A program made the translations under genes and the position numbers. Below the pieces are notes generated by a model, which worked only from the letters and a program-made list of their open reading frames with translations, was not told the DNA's origin and ran no database searches. A stretch of DNA of 64,000 bases from positions 1 to 64,000 of the forward strand of contig NZ_JACHCQ010000025.1 in assembly GCF_014205835.1 (NCBI RefSeq). Direction: 5' to 3'. Positions 53,883 to 63,525 of this stretch are shown here, piece after piece. The first letter of the stretch is position 1. Each line of letters starts with the position of its first letter. The DNA is from Pedobacter sp. AK013 (GTDB taxonomy: Bacteria > Bacteroidota > Bacteroidia > Sphingobacteriales > Sphingobacteriaceae).

Positions 53883-54357
53883 GTTTTGTTAGCGATGCCC
53901 TAATGCGATCGTCATCCTGAACTTGTTTCAGGATCTATTAGGAGGCTGTCTCATTAACATACATTGTAATCCTGAGGAATGATTTATTTGTAAAAATCAA
54001 TATAAATGGCAGTAGAATTTAATGGAAATAAATCTCCCCAAGGGATCGTCGTTGCGAGAAGGCTTTTTCAGCCGACGAAGCAATCTTTATAGCAAGAATC
54101 ATTAGCATGAAAGATTGCTTCGTCGTTCCTCCTCCAGCAATGACGACCTTTTTGGGAGTCTGTCAATGGAAGCGTAGTCGAAGAACTCACTAAAATGTAT
54201 GATAAAGCGCGTTTCGATACCTCATCGAGCTTCAGTACAAGCTGAGCTCAACGTGACAGGTCTGAACCTGAATTAAGTTTATGAGATAGGTTGGACGATG
54301 CTCATAAGAAACAAAAATAAATTTTAAAATAACTATCTTTATACAAACGCTGAGTCT
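53883..54357. repeat. Intergenic palindrome cluster
   Basis: There is no gene in this 475-bp gap. ATCCTGAA/TTCAGGAT forms an 8-bp hairpin near 53914-53935. GACGAAGCAATCTTT (54074-54088) pairs perfectly with AAAGATTGCTTCGTC (54110-54124), a 15-bp stem with a 21-nt loop. Words such as CGTCGTTGCGAGAAG and AGCAATGACGACC around it are typical repeat scraps. A -7-like TATCTTTA lies at 54334-54341, just before the next gene. Confidence 0.65.
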
Positions 54358-57300
54358 ATGATTAAAAGATTTACCCTTTTTACCATCTTATTTTTATTCA
54401 ACTTCATTGCCTTTGCTCAGGATGATGTAAAATATCGTGTAATTCTTTTTGGCGATGCGGGCGAAATGAATCCTGCACAAATGCATGATTTAAAAAATGC
54501 TGCCAAGCAAATTCTTCCAAAAAAAACAACCGTTGTATACCTGGGCGATAATATCTATCCAACAGGAATGGGCCTGCCAGGTAGTATAGAGGAGGATACA
54601 ACTAAAAAGATTCTGCGTTCGCAGTTCGAACCTATGCGTAAAATGGGGGCTGCGGTTTATTTTGTTCCCGGTAATCACGATTGGGATAAGTCTGGCCCTA
54701 AAGGTTTGGCCAAAATCAAAGCGCAAGATGATTTCCTTAAGGCGCAGAACGATCCATTATTAAGATTAATACCGGAAAACGGATGCCCTGATCCTGTTGC
54801 AATTCAATTAACCGATAAATTAACCATTATTGCCTACGATAGCGAATGGTGGCTTTTTCCATATAATAAATCAAATCCAAACGGCGAATGCGAATGCAGG
54901 ACTAAAGATGAGGTTTTGGTAAAAATGGAACAATTACTTGAAGAGAACAAAGACAAGGTTATTCTCTTGGCTTCGCACCATCCATTTCAGAGTTATGGGC
55001 CGCATGGTGGTTATTTCAACTTAAGAAACCACATTTTTCCGCTAACATCGCTTGATAAAAATCTATATATTCCTTTGCCTGTTTTGGGCTCCGTGTACCC
55101 TTTACTCCGCTCCACTTTGTTGAGCCCCGAAGATTTAAATCATCCGGCCTATAAGGATATGATTAAATCGGTAAACGATGTATTTGGAGATTATCCTAAC
55201 GTAACTTATGTTGCCGGGCACGAGCATGGCCTTCAGTTGATTAAAGGAAAACAATTGCAGGTTATCAGTGGTTCAGGATCAAAAGTATCGCCAAATAAAG
55301 AAGGTAAAACTTCGTTGTTTCACGAAATGCAGCAGGGGTATGTGGTAGCCGATCAATTGAAAAACAACGATATGCGCTACGAATATTATATCTATTCGGA
55401 TACAAGTGTTAAAAGGGTTTACAGTTACATTAAAAAGTTCGAAACCCTTCCTCAAAAAGTGAGAAATAGAGATAAACCAATTACCGCTGACAGCATTTTT
55501 GTACGCGTTAAACCCGAGTATGATAGCGTTGGCCGTTTTCACCGCACTATTTTTGGCGAGAACTACCGTAAAGAATATGCAGCAAGAACAAAGGTTCCGG
55601 TGTTAAGGATTTCCCAGATGATGGGCGGTTTAAAAGCAACACAACGCGGTGGGGGCAATCAATCACGTTCTTTACGGTTAGAAGATAAAAAAGGCAAAGA
55701 ATATGTGCTGCGTAGTGTAGAAAAATATCCTGAAGTGCTGTTACCTGCAGCACTGCGCGAAACCTTTGCTAAAGATGTTATAAAGGATAATATGTCGGCA
55801 CAGCATCCATTTTCTGCGCTGGTAGTGCCCGAACTAGCTAAAGCTGGCGGAATCCCGCATAGCAACCCAATTATTGGCTGGGTTTCGCCTGATGATAATC
55901 TTGGAGAATTTGAACCGGTTTTTGCAAATACCCTGTGTTTGTTCGAAGAGAGAGAACCAACAGGAGAATCGATCAATTCTCCGAAAATGGATAAAAAACT
56001 AACCGAGGATAACGATAATAGATTAGATGGTCCTGCCTGGGTAAAAGCCAGAGCATTTGATGTGTTATTGGGCGATTGGGACAGGCATGAAGACCAGTGG
56101 CGTTGGAAAGAAACCAAAACCAAAGATGGCGCTGTTTATTCGCCGGTGCCAAGAGATCGTGACCAGGTATTTTTTAGATCAGACGGCCTTTTACAGCGTT
56201 ACGCACAATCTTCTTCACTGTTACCGATGATGCAGGGTTATGAGCGTGGTATAAAAAATATCAACTGGTTTTTATGGGAAGGAAGAGAAATCAGTAGCCG
56301 TTGGACTGCCAATATCGATGAAGAGGAATTTGATAAAATTGTAAAAGATTTCTGTGCAAATTATAATGATGCTGTTTTAGAAAAAGCACTGAAAAAACTT
56401 CCAGAACCAAGTTATTCAATGCACCATGATGCATTTTTGGCACAGCTGCGTAACCGGATTGCCACTTTGCCAAAATTAATGAACCAGTATTATCATTTCT
56501 TTAATCGCATTGTAGATATCGAGGTGACCAATAAAAATGAGCTGATCCGGATCTCTGATGCAGGTAATAACGGATTACGTGTAAAAATCAATAAAATTTC
56601 AAAAGAGGGTAATATTAAAGACGAGCTTTTCGACCGGAAATTTGATCCGAACGTAACCAAAGAAATCAGGGTGTACATGCACAACGGTAATGATAGCCTG
56701 ATCCTGAATAATAAAAACTCGAACATTAAATTGCGGATTATCGGTGGAAAGGGCACTAAAGTTTACGATTTTGTAAACAGTAACGGATCTGTAAGGTTAT
56801 ACGGTAGAACCGATAAAGCCACTTATAATGGAGAGGATGCCAATAAAATCAGAAAAATAATCTCTAACGATACCTCAAATTTCAGCCACATCCCAAAAGA
56901 TATGTACCGTCGTAATTCGTGGTTGTTAAACGCAGGTTACAATAATGATGATGGTGTTTTATTGGGTTTGATCTACAGACAGACTAATCCTGGTTTCAGA
57001 AAACAACCTTATGGCAATTCGCAGACTGTTTCCTTTTTGCATTCATTTTCGACTAAAGCTTTTAGGTTTAATTATAAAGGTGAATGGTTAAAAGCCTTAG
57101 GCAAGGGCGATTTTGTGTTGAAAGCTGATGCTTTCGCACCCAATAATACACAGAATTTCTTTGGTATGGGAAATGAAACACCTTTCGAAGATAACGATAA
57201 CATCAGTTATTATCGTGCACGTTTTAATTTATACCAGGTTGATGCCTCAATCAGATGGCGCCGTCCTAAATCTACTTTTAGCGTAGGCCCTTCGTATCAA

Positions 57301-57960
57301 TATTATAAATTTAACCAGGAAGATAACGTAGGCCGTTTTATCGAAAATCCATCGCAACTGCATTCTTCTGATTCGCTTACCTTTCGAAACGAAAAGATGT
57401 TTGCAGGTGCATTTGTAAATTTTACCAACAACACACGTGATAATGATTTATTACCAACCCTGGGTAGTTTTGTAGATTTTAAACTGCTGGGATATAAAGG
57501 TGTTAATAAGTATTCTAATTCTTACGGACAATTTACAGCGAGTATAGCATTATATAAAAACCTCGATGGTAGAAAAAACTTCATTTTGGCCGATCGTTTC
57601 GGTGGAGGAGTAACCATTGGTAAACCTGCATTTTACCAGGCTTTATTTTTAGGTGGACAAGGGAACCTTTTAGGCTATCGTCAGTTTAGGTTTGCTGGCG
57701 AACATATGTTTTATAATAATTTGGAGTTACGCGCTAAACTTGGCGATTTAGTAAGTTATGTTTTACCCGGACAAGTTGGCTTACTGGGTTTTTATGATGT
57801 AGGCAGGGTGTGGAAAAGAGATGAAGCCTCTACATTATGGCACCATGGCATAGGAGGTGGTGTTTACTTCGCTCCAGCATCACTTACAGTTGTGCGATTT
57901 GTGATGGGGCACTCGGCTGATGGCTGGTATCCATATGTATCGCTTAATTTTAGGTACTAA
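54358..57960 (+). CDS. Metallophosphoesterase fused to outer-membrane beta-barrel
   Basis: The 1200-aa protein has a signal peptide (cleavage about residue 20, AFAQDD). Residues 20-330 are a calcineurin-like phosphoesterase with GDAGE, YLGDNIYPTGM, PGNHDW, LASHHPF and AGHEHGLQ, supplying the metal ligands. A long middle domain follows, containing RGGGNQSRSLRLEDKKGKEY and VLLGDWDRHEDQWRW (about 450-620). The C terminus (about 850-1200) is a surface-antigen/BamA-like barrel ending VSLNFRY. It is probably an outer-membrane enzyme with its phosphatase domain in the periplasm or outside. The middle domain with DWDRHEDQW looks kinase-like in its spacing, but I cannot assign it. Confidence 0.8.
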   Translation: MIKRFTLFTILFLFNFIAFAQDDVKYRVILFGDAGEMNPAQMHDLKNAAKQILPKKTTVVYLGDNIYPTGMGLPGSIEEDTTKKILRSQFEPMRKMGAAVYFVPGNHDWDKSGPKGLAKIKAQDDFLKAQNDPLLRLIPENGCPDPVAIQLTDKLTIIAYDSEWWLFPYNKSNPNGECECRTKDEVLVKMEQLLEENKDKVILLASHHPFQSYGPHGGYFNLRNHIFPLTSLDKNLYIPLPVLGSVYPLLRSTLLSPEDLNHPAYKDMIKSVNDVFGDYPNVTYVAGHEHGLQLIKGKQLQVISGSGSKVSPNKEGKTSLFHEMQQGYVVADQLKNNDMRYEYYIYSDTSVKRVYSYIKKFETLPQKVRNRDKPITADSIFVRVKPEYDSVGRFHRTIFGENYRKEYAARTKVPVLRISQMMGGLKATQRGGGNQSRSLRLEDKKGKEYVLRSVEKYPEVLLPAALRETFAKDVIKDNMSAQHPFSALVVPELAKAGGIPHSNPIIGWVSPDDNLGEFEPVFANTLCLFEEREPTGESINSPKMDKKLTEDNDNRLDGPAWVKARAFDVLLGDWDRHEDQWRWKETKTKDGAVYSPVPRDRDQVFFRSDGLLQRYAQSSSLLPMMQGYERGIKNINWFLWEGREISSRWTANIDEEEFDKIVKDFCANYNDAVLEKALKKLPEPSYSMHHDAFLAQLRNRIATLPKLMNQYYHFFNRIVDIEVTNKNELIRISDAGNNGLRVKINKISKEGNIKDELFDRKFDPNVTKEIRVYMHNGNDSLILNNKNSNIKLRIIGGKGTKVYDFVNSNGSVRLYGRTDKATYNGEDANKIRKIISNDTSNFSHIPKDMYRRNSWLLNAGYNNDDGVLLGLIYRQTNPGFRKQPYGNSQTVSFLHSFSTKAFRFNYKGEWLKALGKGDFVLKADAFAPNNTQNFFGMGNETPFEDNDNISYYRARFNLYQVDASIRWRRPKSTFSVGPSYQYYKFNQEDNVGRFIENPSQLHSSDSLTFRNEKMFAGAFVNFTNNTRDNDLLPTLGSFVDFKLLGYKGVNKYSNSYGQFTASIALYKNLDGRKNFILADRFGGGVTIGKPAFYQALFLGGQGNLLGYRQFRFAGEHMFYNNLELRAKLGDLVSYVLPGQVGLLGFYDVGRVWKRDEASTLWHHGIGGGVYFAPASLTVVRFVMGHSADGWYPYVSLNFRY

Positions 57961-58034
57961 ATTTGTGTAACTTATTTATAGCTATAATATCCAAGTATTA
58001 CGTTTAGCAGACTAACATTGCCTTAACGAGTATG

Positions 58035-58042
58035 TACCTTTG
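58035..58042 (+). promoter_or_regulatory. Bacteroidota -7 promoter element (TACCTTTG)
   Basis: TACCTTTG matches the consensus TAnnTTTG exactly and lies 59 bp upstream of the GAF-protein ATG. A TTG at 58018-58020 is nearer than the usual -33 spacing, so the -35-type element is uncertain. Confidence 0.3.
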
Positions 58043-58100
58043 CAATGAATTAGTAATTAAATAGATAACTATAAAATTTACACTATAGCAAACTTATACA

Positions 58101-60527
58101 ATGAATACCAATGTCATACAGATACATAAAAACGAATGTATACATTGCCAGGTAGAATCATCTCTGTCTTTCCGCCCCCTTGTGGAGTATTTAAAGGGCA
58201 GATTGAAAACAGAAAAATCGGTAAAATCTGAGTTTTACAGGTTTTTACTTCAAAAAATTGAAAAAGACGATGTGCTGCTTGACAACATCAGTGCCGAAGA
58301 TTTATCCCAATATAAAGATACATTAGAATTAATTTTTACAATTCTAACTCCTTTAATGGATAATGAAGATGATTTGTTTTGGGCCTTAAGTACCCCAATT
58401 CCAGATCAGATTTTCTTTAGTACCAATGCATTCTATAAATTTTTTAAGGATCATGATCCTAAAAATAAGGTAACAAAAGACAACGAACCTGTTGAGAAAA
58501 AACAGCTCAAGTTTATTTACAATGTTATTTTAGGCCGTTTTTACAATTTTACTTCGGTACTGAAAAATGAGATCATTTATGCACACATTAATCAGGAAAC
58601 AAAACTGACACAATACTATAATATCCAAACAGATACCAAGTTTGTAGATATTATGCATAAAGGCGACTTACCTGAACTTAATTTTGAAGAACTGGGCAAG
58701 CATTTTCAAGATGAAACTGAATTGGAGTACCTGGTAGCCCATTTGCCATTACAAAATTTCCATTTCGAAGGATTTAGTATTATTTCAATAACAGATGTAA
58801 CCTTACAGCATGCCATTGATGGTATCCGTGATGCATTGGTTAACCACAATTATCAAACTGAAGCCTATACGCATGTCATTCATGCTTTAAAAACGCTTAG
58901 CGGAAATGGAAAACTCGAATTTGGTTTAATGCCTTTTTTAACGGTTAACAATAAACTCGTTTTTGATAATCAGGAATTTTCTCAAAGTATGCTGATTAAT
59001 TCGGCAAAATCATCCAATCTCGAAGAGGAGGTTTTTTATTCGCTGGTTGATAAGTATAAAGAAAACCCACGATCAATTTTTGTAAGCGCTATCAATGACG
59101 ATCAGATTGATAAAGATCCTTTTTTGAGGGTTTTAAAAGCTGCTGGTGTTTGTTCTTATTCTGTACTCCCTGTTTATTATAATACGCAGCTGGCTGGTGT
59201 TTTAGAAGTTTATTCGAATGAGGAAGTAGTGGTTGACGATAAACTATTGTCGAGGTTACGTCCAGCAATGCCCTTAATTGGTCAGCTTTTCCAATACAGT
59301 ATTGAAGAATTTGATGCTAAAATGGATGAAGTGCTGATGGATAAATTTACCGCCTTACAGCCATCAGTACAATGGAAATTTAATGAAGCCGTTTGGCACT
59401 TTCTTCAACAAAATAACAGTTACCATAAATTAAAGGAAATCGAAACGATTACCTTTAAGCATATGTATCCGCTTTTTGGCGCAATTGATATCCGTAATTC
59501 TACCATAGAGCGGAATAAAGCGTTAAAAGATGATATGGAGGTACAGTTAAATAGTTTAATTGATACCTTAAAAGCTATCCGTAAACATGTTTCTTTAGAA
59601 CTTACCGATAAACTATTGTTTAATTGTAAAGATTGGATTAAACACATCGGCGACTTTGCTTCATCAAACGAAGAAAACAAACTGAACGAGTTTTTAGAAA
59701 TAGAAGTTTATCCTTTCCTATCGATTATAAAAGGCAACTATCCGGTAACAGCTGAGTTTGTAGACCGTTATTTCGAAGTGATTGTTCCAGAAACGGGTGC
59801 TGGTTTTGCAAACCGCAGGCAACTGGAAGTTTCGATGCAGCTGATCAATACCGAAGTGAGCCAATACCTGGAGAAATCGCAAGCCAATTTACAGGCTTCT
59901 TATCCTTGTTATTTTGCCAAGTTCAGAACAGATGGAGTAGAGTACGATATTTACATCGGACAGGAAATTGCCCCAGATAGGCCATTTGATTTGTTGTACC
60001 TGAAAAATATCCGCCTATGGCAGTTAACCTCCATGGTCGATATTGCGCGTTTGTCTAAAGGATTAATTGCCGAAATGCCTCGGGCATTAGAAACAACGCA
60101 GTTGATCTTTATCCACTCTAATGCGATCGATATCAGCTTTAGGAATGATGAACGCCGTTTTGATGTAGAAGGGGCTTACAATATCCGTTACGAAGTTGTT
60201 AAAAAACGTATTGATAAAGTATTGGTTAAAGGTACAACTGAACGTTTAACGCAGCCCCATAAAATTGCGATGGTTTATTTCAATCCTGAAGAAGCCAAAG
60301 AATATATGGAGTACATTAAATACATGCAGGTTCAAGGTTATTTAAACGACGATTTAGAGCAACTGGAACTAGATGAACTTCAGGGTGTTTCTGGGTTAAA
60401 AGCTTTAAGGGTAGGTGTAAAATACCTGGAAAGTAAGGTAGCTGGCAAAACAGATGCTGCTAAAAAACTTAAACCTAAGGAGATCAAATCCATTGAGAAG
60501 GAAATTGCGAAAGTACTACAGCACTAA
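58101..60527 (+). CDS. GAF-domain protein of unknown function
   Basis: This is an 808-aa cytoplasmic protein without signal or membrane helix. A GAF-like sensory region lies at about 315-410, with NLEEEVFYSLVDKYKENPRS, VCSYSVLPVYYNTQLAGVLE and RLRPAMPLIGQLFQYSIEEF. It is followed by HMYPLFGAIDIRNSTIERNK (about 450-470), which slightly resembles the DxxxST start of nucleotide-cyclase catalytic domains but lacks the rest. Helical regions complete it. Conserved large GAF proteins of this kind are common in Bacteroidota, and their role is unknown. Confidence 0.7.
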   Translation: MNTNVIQIHKNECIHCQVESSLSFRPLVEYLKGRLKTEKSVKSEFYRFLLQKIEKDDVLLDNISAEDLSQYKDTLELIFTILTPLMDNEDDLFWALSTPIPDQIFFSTNAFYKFFKDHDPKNKVTKDNEPVEKKQLKFIYNVILGRFYNFTSVLKNEIIYAHINQETKLTQYYNIQTDTKFVDIMHKGDLPELNFEELGKHFQDETELEYLVAHLPLQNFHFEGFSIISITDVTLQHAIDGIRDALVNHNYQTEAYTHVIHALKTLSGNGKLEFGLMPFLTVNNKLVFDNQEFSQSMLINSAKSSNLEEEVFYSLVDKYKENPRSIFVSAINDDQIDKDPFLRVLKAAGVCSYSVLPVYYNTQLAGVLEVYSNEEVVVDDKLLSRLRPAMPLIGQLFQYSIEEFDAKMDEVLMDKFTALQPSVQWKFNEAVWHFLQQNNSYHKLKEIETITFKHMYPLFGAIDIRNSTIERNKALKDDMEVQLNSLIDTLKAIRKHVSLELTDKLLFNCKDWIKHIGDFASSNEENKLNEFLEIEVYPFLSIIKGNYPVTAEFVDRYFEVIVPETGAGFANRRQLEVSMQLINTEVSQYLEKSQANLQASYPCYFAKFRTDGVEYDIYIGQEIAPDRPFDLLYLKNIRLWQLTSMVDIARLSKGLIAEMPRALETTQLIFIHSNAIDISFRNDERRFDVEGAYNIRYEVVKKRIDKVLVKGTTERLTQPHKIAMVYFNPEEAKEYMEYIKYMQVQGYLNDDLEQLELDELQGVSGLKALRVGVKYLESKVAGKTDAAKKLKPKEIKSIEKEIAKVLQH

Positions 60528-60541
60528 GCAGTTGTAACTAT

Positions 60542-60575
60542 AAAAAACCTCTGGTATCATACCAGAGGTTTTTTT
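60542..60575 (+). terminator. Strong intrinsic terminator after the GAF gene
   Basis: AAAAAACCTCTGGTA (60542-60556) pairs perfectly with TACCAGAGGTTTTTT (60560-60574), a 15-bp stem with a 3-nt loop; the A/T ends make it usable from both sides. Confidence 0.85.
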
Positions 60576-60635
60576 ATGAAGATCCTTCACTGTTATTTCT
60601 AAAGAAGTTAATAGCATATCACATTTAAAAACAAA

Positions 60636-60665
60636 AGGCCTCCTGATCTGATCAGAAAGCCTCAT
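60636..60665 (-). terminator. Terminator-like hairpin for the GIN-domain gene
   Basis: On the minus strand GAGGCTTTCTGATCAGATCA is followed by GGAGGCCTTTTGTTTTT. AGGC pairs with GCCT and CTGATC with GATCAG, and a T-tract follows. It lies 20 bp beyond the stop of the gene at 60686. Confidence 0.6.
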
Positions 60666-60685
60666 TTCATTTGTGTGTTTTATAA

Positions 60686-61288
60686 TTATTTGATTGCGGC
60701 AATTTCTTTTTCAACGGCAACAGTTTCTATAGAACTGATGTTGGTTTTTAAAGCTGCAAATCTATCGATGGTTAACTTTTGCGATTTACCCATTACTAAA
60801 GTATGGCTATCAGTAGAACCGCTTAATTTTAAGTCTGCCTGATCAGAAATTACGCTATATAAACCTTCTGAACTGGTATTGATCTCAGCATGGGCATTTC
60901 CTTTTAAAAAGATCTGAAGATATTTAGTTATTAGTTTTCCTTCCGTTTTAACAATTGCATTTTCTGAAGCCTCAATTCTGTAAAAATCGTTTACATAAAC
61001 GGTTAATTTTGTTTTTTCGGTGCTGGTTGAAGTGATTTTTAAATTATCACCATCTTGTATAACTTTTGCCGTTCCGGTGTTATCATCGGTATAAGAAATA
61101 CCAGAATTACTGCGCTGGATAATGGTTACTTCTACATTTCCTTTAACAGAAATTCTTTTAAAAGCCGATATTTTTAAAATTGCATCAGGCTCTTTTTCCA
61201 TTGCAGAAACGCTTGCAGTAAATACAGCTGATGATAAAACGATTGCTGTTAATGAAGTTGTGATTAGGGTTTTGATTGAGGTTTTCAT
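60686..61288 (-). CDS. Secreted GIN-domain (DUF2807-like) protein
   Basis: This 200-aa protein has a signal peptide (about residues 1-29, ending ASVSAM). The mature part is the beta-helical head-type GIN domain: FKRISVKGNVEVTIIQRSNS, GDNLKITSTS, LTVYVNDFYRIEASENAIVK, LQIFLKGNAHAEINTSSEG and DLKLSGSTDSHTLVMGKSQK. Function is unknown, probably an envelope adhesin or binding protein. It is a single gene on the minus strand. Confidence 0.75.
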   Translation of the reverse strand: MKTSIKTLITTSLTAIVLSSAVFTASVSAMEKEPDAILKISAFKRISVKGNVEVTIIQRSNSGISYTDDNTGTAKVIQDGDNLKITSTSTEKTKLTVYVNDFYRIEASENAIVKTEGKLITKYLQIFLKGNAHAEINTSSEGLYSVISDQADLKLSGSTDSHTLVMGKSQKLTIDRFAALKTNISSIETVAVEKEIAAIK

Positions 61289-61507
61289 AATATTTTTATT
61301 TAATAATTAAATGTTAATTAATTGTTATTTAAATGTTTAAGTCTTTTTGTTGTGGTTTTGTTGATAAGACGCAGTGAAATGAAAAACGTTGCAGGCAGTG
61401 TTACATTTTTATACAACCGATAGGTAATACTCGACGAACAGGCATTAATTCAAGACGAAAACTTGAAACTTTTACCAAGCATTTGTAAAATATTTTAAGA
61501 TCTATTA

Positions 61508-61534
61508 TTGGATTAGTCTTTTTCTTTATCTTTA
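61508..61534 (+). promoter_or_regulatory. Putative promoter of the response regulator gene
   Basis: TTG (61508-61510) and TATCTTTA (61527-61534) lie 16 bp apart and resemble the Bacteroidota -33/-7 pair TTG...TAnnTTTG. A start of transcription about 7 bp downstream would fall after GTG 61535, which favours ATG 61559 as the start codon. Confidence 0.3.
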
Positions 61535-61558
61535 GTGAGAATTTTAGTCTGTTTATTT

Positions 61559-61915
61559 ATGAAGAAAAAGGTTGTACTTGTTCAGGATAATAAAGATATC
61601 CTCGATATAATGGACCAGGTATTGGAAGAGGAGGGGTTTGATGTTACGGCATCGTTAACAACCGAACCTATAGATAAAATAGATGAAATTGAACCAGATG
61701 TGGTGATTGTGGATGATCACATTAAAGGTGAAAAGAAGGGATCGCAGGTAATTAAAGAACTTAAATCTGACCCTGAAACGGAAGATGTATCGGCTGTATT
61801 AACCTCAACCTCAAATAACTTACCTCAACAGGCAGAAGATTGCAAAGCTGATGATTATATTGAAAAACCGTTTGATCTCGATCACATGGTTGAGGTGGTA
61901 AAGAAAAATTCCTGA
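61559..61915 (+). CDS. Single-domain response regulator
   Basis: The product is a 118-aa receiver domain with no output domain. The start chosen is ATG 61559 (MKKKVVLVQDNKDILD); GTG 61535 would add eight residues. The phospho-acceptor is in VVIVDDHIKGEKKG, Thr/Ser in LTSTSN, and Lys in YIEKPFD, so the switch residues are present. The usual first acidic residue of the pocket is Gln (VQDN), an oddity. It is a free-standing CheY-like protein, and no histidine kinase is adjacent. Confidence 0.8.
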   Translation: MKKKVVLVQDNKDILDIMDQVLEEEGFDVTASLTTEPIDKIDEIEPDVVIVDDHIKGEKKGSQVIKELKSDPETEDVSAVLTSTSNNLPQQAEDCKADDYIEKPFDLDHMVEVVKKNS

Positions 61916-61960
61916 TTGAATCCGATGTCTGATGTTAAAGGCTCGGCTTAGGATTATCCA

Positions 61961-61982
61961 TCATCCGATAGCTATCGGATGA
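61961..61982. repeat. Perfect 22-bp palindrome
   Basis: TCATCCGATAG followed by CTATCGGATGA is self-complementary over 22 bp. It is a known dispersed repeat style in this family and could also act as a terminator. The rest of 61916-62213 shows no gene. Confidence 0.6.
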
Positions 61983-62213
61983 CAACAATTTCAGAAGATT
62001 TATCTCCTTGAAATTTCATGTCATTTATATTGATTTTAATAAAGGTATCTCTCCAAACAGCAATCCTTAGGGCTGGTAAAAGCCTTAATGCCCTTAATTT
62101 CTTAATGGTTGGCAATAATACAAACAGTAAATTTCTATTAGTACCCTATTATTCACAGATTCTATTGGTGTTGCCGTCATCGTGCATGCGCGAATCTCAA
62201 AGCTTATTGTGCT

Positions 62214-63518
62214 CTAAATGTTAACATTCGGCTTAAATGTATCTGTTTTGACCATCGCCCCCAGCTCATGTAAAATCGTATATAGCCCAAAATTAGTCCG
62301 GTTAACGTAAATAAAATGTTTTACGCCACGTGCCTGTTTAAATTCTGGCATTTTCGAAATCTTTTCACCATAGGCGTACAACTGCTCAAAAAAATCAGGT
62401 TTACTAAAATCAAAAGTTTTACTGGTATAGGGTTTGGCAAACAGGCTGATCATCTCTTTGTACGATTTATAATAAAACTCAATCTGCTCTGGAGAATCGT
62501 CTGCATGGATCATGTCAAGCTTTCTAAAAGCTTCTATCGTTTTATTTTTATCATTTATTACATCGGTAGAAATTAAGGAGAAAAACGGATAATAAAAATC
62601 ATCTGGCATCTCTTTAATACAGCCAAAATCAATTACACCTAAATTTTCGTCGGGCGTAATCATAAAATTTCCAGGATGTGGATCGGCATGTACGGCCCTG
62701 AGTTCGTGCTGTTGAAAGTTGTAGAAATCCCACAGCGCCTGACCGATTTTATTTCGCAGCGCTTGAGAAGGATTGGTTTGTAAAAACTCTTTTAAATGTA
62801 AGCCATCAATCCAATCCATGGTTATGATCCGCTTTCCAGATAATTCGGGATAATATTTCGGAAAAACCACATGAGAGAGGTTTTTACAGGCTTCAGAAAA
62901 TTCTATTGAACGCCTAACTTCCAGTTCGTAATCTGTTTCTTCGAGCAAACGTTCTTCCACTTCTTTAATATAGATATTCAATTCCCTTTCCGACATGCCC
63001 AATAAACGGAAAGCGAAAGGTTTTACCAGTTTCAGATCAGAAGAAATACTGTCGCCCACACCAGGATATTGGATTTTAATGGCGAGTTTTTTCCCATTAA
63101 GCATCGCTTGGTGTACCTGGCCAATAGAAGCCGCATTGCTAGAGCTTAAGTTAAAACTATCGAAAATGTTTTCAGGTGTTTTACCGAAATTCTTGGTGAA
63201 AGTCCTGACAATTAACGGACCCGAAAGAGGCGGGGCATTGTATTGCGACTGGGTAAATTTATCTACATATGATTTAGGCAGGATATTTTTATCCATGCTC
63301 AGCATTTGTGCAATTTTTAAGGCGCTTCCCTTTAATTCGCTCAGCGATTTATAGATGTCGGTGGCATTATCTTCGTTCAGCTGTTCACGGTCCATTTCAG
63401 GGTTAAACAGTTTTTTGGAGTAATGTTTAATATAGTTGCCCCCGATCTGAATACCTGTTTTAACAAACTTTGCCGAACGCTCTACTTTGGTAGTTGGAAT
63501 ACTTTTTTGTGTTTTCAT
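62214..63518 (-). CDS. ABC1/UbiB-family (AarF) kinase-like protein
   Basis: This is a 434-aa atypical kinase. The N-terminal KxGQ-like motif is LKGSALKIAQMLSMD, with GQ replaced by AQ. The ATP loop segment is SSNAASIGQVHQAMLNGKKL and AIKIQYPGV. The catalytic HADPHPGNFMI and metal-binding VIDFGCI follow. UbiB proteins support lipid or quinone metabolism. It is transcribed toward the window edge group and lies 7 bp after the TetR gene, so they are one operon. Confidence 0.9.
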   Translation of the reverse strand: MKTQKSIPTTKVERSAKFVKTGIQIGGNYIKHYSKKLFNPEMDREQLNEDNATDIYKSLSELKGSALKIAQMLSMDKNILPKSYVDKFTQSQYNAPPLSGPLIVRTFTKNFGKTPENIFDSFNLSSSNAASIGQVHQAMLNGKKLAIKIQYPGVGDSISSDLKLVKPFAFRLLGMSERELNIYIKEVEERLLEETDYELEVRRSIEFSEACKNLSHVVFPKYYPELSGKRIITMDWIDGLHLKEFLQTNPSQALRNKIGQALWDFYNFQQHELRAVHADPHPGNFMITPDENLGVIDFGCIKEMPDDFYYPFFSLISTDVINDKNKTIEAFRKLDMIHADDSPEQIEFYYKSYKEMISLFAKPYTSKTFDFSKPDFFEQLYAYGEKISKMPEFKQARGVKHFIYVNRTNFGLYTILHELGAMVKTDTFKPNVNI

Positions 63519-63525
63519 CTGGTGT

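Noticed and set aside
61535..61558. Upstream GTG start for the response regulator
   Set aside because: The canonical receiver start MKKKVVLVQDN begins at 61559, and a promoter-like element lies too close to the GTG.
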